Below, piece by piece: positions 57,886 to 64,000 of a stretch of DNA of 64,000 bases; within the stretch, counting starts at the first letter, position 1, and every line of letters begins with the position of its first letter. A program made the position numbers and the translations under genes. The notes beneath the pieces are model-generated. The model saw only the letters and a list, made by a program, of their open reading frames with translations. It was not told where the DNA came from and did not search any database. This stretch comes from Adiantum capillus-veneris (lineage: Eukaryota > Streptophyta > Polypodiopsida > Polypodiales > Pteridaceae), in assembly GCA_014529385.2 (NCBI GenBank), contig CM043958.1:141958234-142022233 (forward strand), written 5' to 3'.

Positions 57886-59474
57886 ATGACACCACCAGTC
57901 AGGGAAAGAATAAACCAAGAATCTTACGATGGGCCGGAAAATGCAAAACGGATAGACCTCGCTGAGCCAAGCGAAAAGCTTCAGCTGATATATATCGCAA
58001 ATGATTTAGAGCCTGAAGAAAAAGAACTGCTAACACAACTTCTCAAGAAGTATAAAGATGTGTTTGCATGGTCCTACAAAGACCTCAAAGGAGTTGATCC
58101 ATCGATATGCCAACATACAATTCCTTTGAAATCAGATGCCAAACCTAGCAAACAACGTCCTTATACATATAATGACACATTTGCTATACGAATCAAAGAG
58201 GAAATTGACAAGCTGATGGATGCTGAATTCATCTATGAAATCGAACATACAGATTGGGTGTCACCCATTGTGGTGGTCCCCAAAAACAATGGAAAGTTGC
58301 ATGTGTGTGTGAACCTCAAAAAGGTAAATGCAGCCACCATAAGGGATAATTATCCCTTGCCGATCATAGAACATGTACTTGAGAGGGTGGCCAGGAAACG
58401 GGCTTATGCCTTTCTAGATGGGTTTTCAGGGTATAACCAACTGGCAATTGCAATAGAGGATCAACACAAAACAGCGTTTGCCACAGAATGGGGAATATAT
58501 GCGTATAGAGTTATGCCTTTTGGCTTAACCAATGACCCAGCTACCTTTCAAAGGTTAATGACTCATGCGTCAAAGAATACCTGAGAATATTCTTAGAAAT
58601 ATATATGGATGATCTTTGTGTACACTCTCTTCTACGAGAAGAACATATTGACCATTTACAAAAGGTATTTGAGAAGTGCATAACATATCAAATTTGTCTT
58701 AACGCGAAAAAGTGAATTTTTATGGTTAGGCAAGGCCGCATCTTAGGACATATTGTCTCAAGAAATGGCATAACCACTGACCTAAAAAAAATCAAAGTCA
58801 TATTAGACTTGCCCAGGCCTACTAATGCGAAACAAGTGCAATCCTTCATGGGACACTGTGGATATTATCGAAGATTCATATATATGTATGCAGTCATTGC
58901 ACAACCTCTGTATCCTTTGTTAGTCAGTTTTGACTGGACTGAGGAGTGTGAAACTTCATTCCAAAAGCTTAAGGAAAACCTTGTATCAACACCTATACTT
59001 AAAGCACCAGATTGGGAAAAGATATTCCATGTTCACATTGATGCATTTGCATATGCAATTGGGAGTATTATGGCTCAACCTGGAGACGAAACAATGGATT
59101 TCCCAGTTTGTTATGCAAGCCCATAGCTAAATAGCGCAGAAAAGAACTACACAACCACCGAAAGAGAGGGGTTAAGAATGATTTATGCTGTAAAGAAATT
59201 TTGGCATTATTTGCTCGCAAACAAATTTGTGTTCTTCATAGATCATCAAGCTCTTTTGTATCTGGTAAATAAACCATGCAATACTGGGAGAATTATATAC
59301 TGGTTTATTATATTGCTAGAATTTGACTTCACAGTGGTGGTCAAAAAGGGTAAAACTCATCTACGGGCGAATCATCTTTCAAGGCTGCAAAATGGGAAAG
59401 CTCCTGAAGGAGTAGATGATGACATACCTGATGCGTATCTTTTCAATATTGAAATGATACCCGAATGGTCTTAG
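57886..59474 (+). pseudogene. Gypsy reverse transcriptase and RNase H (plus-strand element)
   Basis: 57886-58584 has LLKKYKDVFAWSYKDLKGVD, KQRPYTYNDTFAIRIKEEID, WVSPIVVVPKNNGKLHVCVN, DGFSGYNQLAIAIEDQHKTA and YAYRVMPFGLTNDPATFQRL. A frameshift near 58580 leads to the catalytic EIYMDDLCVHS. After a stop at 58714, 58722-59126 holds ILGHIVSRNGITTD and the RNase H start (HIDAFAYAIGSIMAQPGDE). 59178-59474 completes it (FFIDHQALLYLVNKP, THLRANHLSRLQ). The style is that of the Tat/Athila side of gypsy. Confidence 0.87.
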
Positions 59475-61219
59475 GAAATTGTTAGCATTCTTTCCTTTGG
59501 AGGTAGATTTGATAACAAGGAAGACAGATCCATACCACAAACAATTCGACAAACAAAAAACTTCCAGTTGATTATTGAAGGGCGACTATATCATCTAGGC
59601 TCGGACCAGATTCTACCATTATGTATAAATCTGGAGGAATTTGAGTGTTATCTTGAAGAAGCACACATCCAGGATTGTGCATTTCATTGTTCAACAATGA
59701 AAACACACCAGAGACTAACACAATTAGGGATTTATTGGCCAACTATGTATGCTGACACACGCTTATGTTAACAATTGTACTATATGTAGTGCCAAACCAC
59801 CAGGGGATCACACGACATTGTTTCAGGTAAACATTGCACCTGCATGGAGTCAATATATTATTGATTTCTTAACAACAAGGACATTTCCTGAAAACATAAC
59901 AAAAGCACGGAAAAGGGCTATAGAGCTGGAGGCTTCCGACTTTAATTTAACTGGGAATCAACTCTATAAGCGAGGAAAGGACAATAAAATTAGAATCTGT
60001 GCAAGTGAAAGTGAATACCTGCTGATTCTAGAATTCGCACATGGAGGAATAAGTGGAGGCCATTTTTCAGGCGATAAGAGGGCAAAAATTGTCTTAACCG
60101 CAAGAATATGGTGGCCTACATTGCATATGGATGCTAAGGAGTTTGTAAAGCGTTGTGACGCATGTCACCGCACCAAGGTGCAGATAAAGGGAGATGAGAT
60201 GCCACTACGGCCAATGATGGGAGCAAGAGCATTTGCAAAATGGGGCATTGATTTTGTGGGGCCTATTTCACCCCCTGCATATCGCACCCATACCCAATAT
60301 ATCATTGTGGCTACGGACTATCTCACAAAATGGGCGGAAGCCAAGGCAACACAAAAAGCAGACGCGAGAACCACTGCACAATTTTTGTATGAGAATGTCT
60401 TTGTAAGATACGGACTACCAATAGAAATTGTCAGTGATCGAGGAACACATTTTCTTAATGAAGTCATTGAATATCTACTAGAGAATTCATGGTCATACAT
60501 AGAAAATATGCTCCATATCATCCACAGGCAAATGGACAAGCTGAGGCCACAAATAAAACACTGTGCACTGTTCTGACTAAAATTGTATCAGAGTCAAGAA
60601 CAGACTGGGATCAGTAGTTACACTCAACACTATGGGCATACAGGGTAGCCCATACAAAACATCAATCGGAACAACACCATACAACATGGTGTTCGGTCTA
60701 AACGCTATATTACCAATAGAGTTTTTAATTCCAACTCTACGAGTAGCGAAACGCTTAGAATGGACAGGTCATGAGCTCTCTTCAAGAATATATGATCTTG
60801 AAAAGCTAGATGAACTTCGCTTGAGAGCTGTAGCTTCAATCTATGCTAAAAAGAGAAGACTAAAAGAATTTTTTGACAAGCATGTGCGCACAAAAGAGTT
60901 CAAAACAGGTGATTATGTACTTGTTTATACCTTGAAGCAACATGTCAAGAAACTAAAAAAGTGAGGGATGGGACCCTTTGTGATTAGTGACGTATCACAA
61001 AGTGGAACTGTCAAGCTTGCTACATTAGCAGGGGAAGAAATGCCAAATTGGATTAGTGGGTGTCGATTAAAAAAGTATCATTTACCACTAACACAGGATA
61101 TGCTTCAACAAATCCATCAAGAAAAACAACGAATGAAGGAGAAACAGAGGGTATGCGACGAAGCCCAGGAAGAAAAAAAAGAACGCATTGCAAAAAGACG
61201 GCTTCTACGACAACAATAA
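59475..61219 (+). pseudogene. Gypsy integrase with two zinc-binding modules
   Basis: Module 1 (59560-59810): GRLYHLGSDQILPLCINLEE, then EEAHIQDCAFHCSTMKTHQR, LGIYWPTMY and, after a one-base shift, YVNNCTICSAK. Module 2 (59950-60180): NQLYKRGKDNKIRICAS, FAHGGISGGHFSGDKRA, WWPTLHMDAKEFVKRCDACH. The core has AKWGIDFVGPISPP and IEIVSDRGTHFLNE; the Glu segment near 60513-60560 is out of frame. The tail (60632-61219) has SIGTTPYNMVFGLNAILPIE, FKTGDYVLVYTLKQ, MGPFVISDVSQSGTVKL and GCRLKKYHLP, then a charged coiled-coil-like end. Ordinary integrases have a single zinc-binding module. Confidence 0.85.
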
Positions 61220-61221
61220 CA

Positions 61222-61678
61222 ATGTGGATCACCGTTGCGAATAAATGCTATTCGACTAACGAATTTTGATGAAGACACAGTGGAGCCAATAATTGCAGTC
61301 AAAGTGGGTAGCAATCAAGTCGAATCGACATCATTGCTTGATTCTGGAGCTCAAGCAAATCTAATCTCTTACAGATTATACAAATAGCTCAAGCCCAAAG
61401 ATCAACTACATCCTACTCCACAGGTGCTGGAAAGTAGTACATCACACTCGCTAAAAACATTGGGCTGGATTATGTTGCATGTACAAGTACATCAATATAT
61501 TTACCCACACAAGTTTTATGTGGTTGAGGATGAAAGCACACAACACCCCATGTTGTTGGGACAACCTTGGCAAAAAGAGTATGATGTGCAGATAGATTGG
61601 AATGTGGATGCAGTCAAAATTCAGCACGCACAAGAACAACGAGTGATAGCCTTTGCTCAACAACCCCTCAAGAACTAG
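61222..61678 (+). pseudogene. Retropepsin downstream of the integrase
   Basis: The frame has DTVEPIIAVKVGSNQV, then STSLLDSGAQANLISYRLYK, with the retropepsin D-S-G-A site. After a TAG at 61387-61389 come LGWIMLHVQVHQYIYPHKFY, VVEDESTQHPMLLGQPWQKE and YDVQIDW. The LLGQPW segment corresponds to the second conserved retropepsin block (usually ILGRPW). The length of about 110 residues is right for one retropepsin monomer. In all standard gypsy elements the protease precedes RT; here it follows the integrase on the same strand. Confidence 0.75.
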
Positions 61679-62425
61679 ATGGCAGCAACACAATCAAGGG
61701 AGAAAGAACCAACAGGATGGGTGCCACTAAAGAACAACATGGCGAACAAACAGGGAACTGCCAACCATGTTCACTACAAACATAAAACAACACCGACCGC
61801 AGTGCCAAGATCAAGCTTAGCAACACGCTACAAACAAGTATGGGTGTGGAAGGATAGAGGTGACATGGCAGACAAAGCACAATACAACAGAAGAAGTCAA
61901 CAGAAGCACACAGTTCAACCAAAAACCAAGGGAATAAAACAGATATGGATCCCAAAGCCTGAAAATGCTCAGCAACAACTTAAATGCGACTCGCATTTGG
62001 ATCCTGAAACCAAAGCAACCGGAACTCCCTTTGGTACAAGCAACATTGGAAGGCAGACAAACACTACATATGAAACCGGCAAACCGATCAATGTCGATGC
62101 CAATCAGCAGCACAAAAATGACAACCGTGGAAGTAGCAATAAACCTATAAAAACCTCCAAAACAAAGCTACAAATGGAAAGCAAAAGAGACAAAGACTAT
62201 GGCCAATTCCGCCACGACAATTCTCTCCAAGGAGAGAACCATGGCCATATCGACTGTAGCGGCAAACCAAGTGACTTTTGCAAGAAAGACAATCAAACAG
62301 AGAGCGGTAGAGTTACAACTTTTACTGGCAAAAAAAATCTACCGACCAAATCAACAACAAATAGGCAACCTCGACGGCGAATGCCAATAAGCATCTTGTT
62401 ATACCCTCCTCTTGCACAACATTGA
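61679..62425 (+). CDS. Basic repeat-containing C-terminal frame after the retropepsin
   Basis: This 248-codon frame is in register with the protease, separated from it by one TAG. It is rich in Lys, Gln, Asn and Thr. It contains related short repeats, YKQVWVWKDRGD and IKQIWIPKPEN; a third, RIWILKPKQPE, lies in an overlapping frame near 61990. It also has CGNSDF-like Cys/His text without a clear knuckle (HIDCSGKPSDFCKK). No family was recognised. It ends 130 bp before the purine tract, the position where some gypsy elements carry an extra 3' ORF. Confidence 0.4.
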   Translation: MAATQSREKEPTGWVPLKNNMANKQGTANHVHYKHKTTPTAVPRSSLATRYKQVWVWKDRGDMADKAQYNRRSQQKHTVQPKTKGIKQIWIPKPENAQQQLKCDSHLDPETKATGTPFGTSNIGRQTNTTYETGKPINVDANQQHKNDNRGSSNKPIKTSKTKLQMESKRDKDYGQFRHDNSLQGENHGHIDCSGKPSDFCKKDNQTESGRVTTFTGKKNLPTKSTTNRQPRRRMPISILLYPPLAQH

Positions 62426-62555
62426 TTTTTCCATGCATTGATCGAGCATGCATCATATAGGGCCACATTACACGGCCAAGCATTAGCACCATTTTTTAAC
62501 CCATGCACGACACATACACCGAGGCGATACCTTGTTGTCCGGGAGGACTCTGGCT

Positions 62556-62569
62556 AGGAGGGGGGGAGG
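62556..62569 (+). other. Candidate polypurine tract of the plus-strand gypsy element
   Basis: AGGAGGGGGGGAGG lies on +, after the last frame and before sequence with LTR-like character. Confidence 0.6.
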
Positions 62570-62579
62570 CATTCTCAAA

Positions 62580-64000
62580 TGCAGACCCAATGGAAAAGTA
62601 CATATGCCCTTATACAACATGAATCTACAAGCATATGGGTCCAAATGCCAAATCAAGCCCCTAGGTGTGTGTATATAGGTAAAAAATAGCCATTTTTCGG
62701 GCAAAATATTGGGAAAATGGAGAAATCCGGCCATAAAAATTGCATGTGAGTGTATATAGTGTTTTGTGGTGATGTTTTCGAGTTACTATGATTTTTGTGG
62801 ATTTTTTGAGTTTAATTTGCTATTTTTCTTTTCATTTTACTAATTATCGGTAGAAAAACTTCAAAAATACAAAAACAGGTGAAAAATGGTCGTAATGAAA
62901 AAAAAAAATATGGGGATGATGAGTGACTATAGGACAACCTATGGTACAATGGGGGTGCAATTATGTGAATGGAGCGAAAAACGTGTTTTGGCCGGATTTT
63001 GACCGAAACGTCAAATTTCTCGGAAACTGGGCAAATGGAGTCCAAATCAAGAAATTTTTGAGCCTAAACCCCATCTCGCAAGAAGTTGGGAGCACATGTC
63101 AAATTTCATGGAAAGTGGTTCGGGGACCCCCATTATAAGATTTTTTCACTTCATTTTAAGCTCATTTCTACTATTGCCTTTTGAGAGAGAGCTCCTGCCA
63201 CCTAGAGCGAACGGGACTTCCAACGGCTTCTACGATGCGCACGACCATCCGAGAGGCTCTAGACATGAGAGATAGACTCACCACCTTGAGCTTGTCGCGC
63301 ATGTTTGTTGTTTTGTCGCGAAAACTAGCGTAGGGTTCACACGGGAAGCAAGCGGTAGAGACCTACAAGTAGAAGTGACCAGCTACCGGCTAACCCAAAA
63401 GCAATGAGGCTTCATCGGAAGCTTACCCTAGCATAGGAGACCACTCTTGGATGCACAAAGGCGGTAGAAAAACATCGGAAAAAACCCTAACTTCTAGAGC
63501 CCTGCAAGAGGCCACCAAATGGTAAATCGGCGGAAAGGCGCCCAAATGCGACCAAAACTCATGGGTAGGAGCATCTTGACATGCTCGACAAGTCTATGTA
63601 GCCCACATGGCCATAAGGTGACCCGAAGCGGCACTAAACTTCAAAAACGGCATCAGACACACAAAGCGTCAAATAGCTCTCGCGGCCAAACCGCATGTCC
63701 GTTTCCCACCAAACTTCACGAGCGGCTTTCCTAGACCATCAACAACCAAGTCCTATGGTGGTAGACCACCATAATTCATCAACGACATGTAAACGCAACC
63801 ACGAGCGTTTCCAGAGCGACAAATTGCCAAACGGAGCTCCGATGAAGCCAAAGTCGACAAAAACCATATGGCAAGGATCCCCATGGGATCGGGAAGCTAT
63901 GGAGACTAACATCAAGAAATTTCATCACCGAAAAGCACTCCCAAGAGTCAGAAAACAGCTCGGACGCTCAGAAATCCACACAGGGAGTTTCTTTCTATCT
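62580..64000 (+). repeat. Putative LTR, running to the window edge
   Basis: After the purine tract the sequence is non-coding, with the first TG at 62580 and a TATA-like GTGTGTATATAGG near 62665. No second copy is present in the window, so this is inferred from position only. Nothing else was recognised to the right edge. Confidence 0.35.

Larger units (their letters stand above)
57536..62579 (+). mobile_element. Decayed plus-strand Ty3/gypsy element with rearranged pol
   Basis: Domains on + run from a charged Lys/Glu-rich segment (57570-57840) through RT, RNase H, two zinc-binding modules, integrase core and GPF tail to a retropepsin and a basic tail, then a purine tract (62556-62569). No gag or protease was found upstream of RT. 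Neither LTR pair nor target duplication is visible, and the right LTR may run past the window edge. Confidence 0.75.

Overview
The window is plant nuclear DNA made almost entirely of transposable elements. The evidence is plant-type Ty1/copia and Ty3/gypsy LTR retrotransposons (three with initiator-tRNA-Met primer-binding sites of the TGGTATCAGAGC type), a chromodomain-bearing gypsy family, a dual-RNase-H gypsy element of Tat/Ogre type, a Rep/helicase Helitron, a BED-finger hAT transposase, and long (GA)n, (TG)n and C tracts. No intact host gene was recognised; the best non-TE candidate is a kinase-like reading frame with two internal stops. The sequence does not identify the species; a large-genome land plant fits.

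Layout. 1-4190: a MITE-like foldback (7-420), then two head-to-tail remnants of one copia family (about 421-1230 and 1383-3110), then a copia LTR, primer site and truncated gag (3125-4190), all on +. 4570-14374: a 115-bp tandem repeat, split by a complete minus-strand chromovirus (4729-13623, TSD ATAAT), followed by an array of eight hairpin-like units (13865-14374). 14524-31137: a decayed plus-strand hAT transposase gene split by two later insertions: a second chromovirus of the same family (14653-23531, TSD TCAAG) and a young copia element (23693-29329, TSD CATAG). 32150-34530: two minus-strand reading frames of non-TE appearance, one unknown and one kinase-like. 34900-36500: a tandem duplication with an internal inversion, a (GA)n tract and a GATC-rich inverted repeat. 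38150-54460: a relic Helitron fragment, then a minus-strand RepHel Helitron whose gene is split by a complete Tat/Ogre-like gypsy element (43581-54083). 54557-55800: GA-linked tandem repeats and a decayed chromovirus 3' end. 57536 to the right edge: a decayed plus-strand gypsy element with two unusual features, a second integrase zinc-binding module and a retropepsin lying after the integrase instead of before the reverse transcriptase.

The genes work as parasites rather than pathways. Each retroelement encodes its own capsid-like Gag and replication/integration enzymes, and the nesting gives a relative history: hAT and Helitron genes are the oldest layer, the two chromoviruses and the Tat element were inserted into older repeats, and the copia at 23693-29329 looks recent because its LTRs are nearly identical and its reading frame is almost open. 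The most promising unusual observations are the rearranged plus-strand gypsy element (58-62.5 kb), the hairpin array with differing but self-complementary stems (13.9-14.4 kb), and the extra zinc-knuckle frame upstream of gag in the Tat-like element (51-52 kb).
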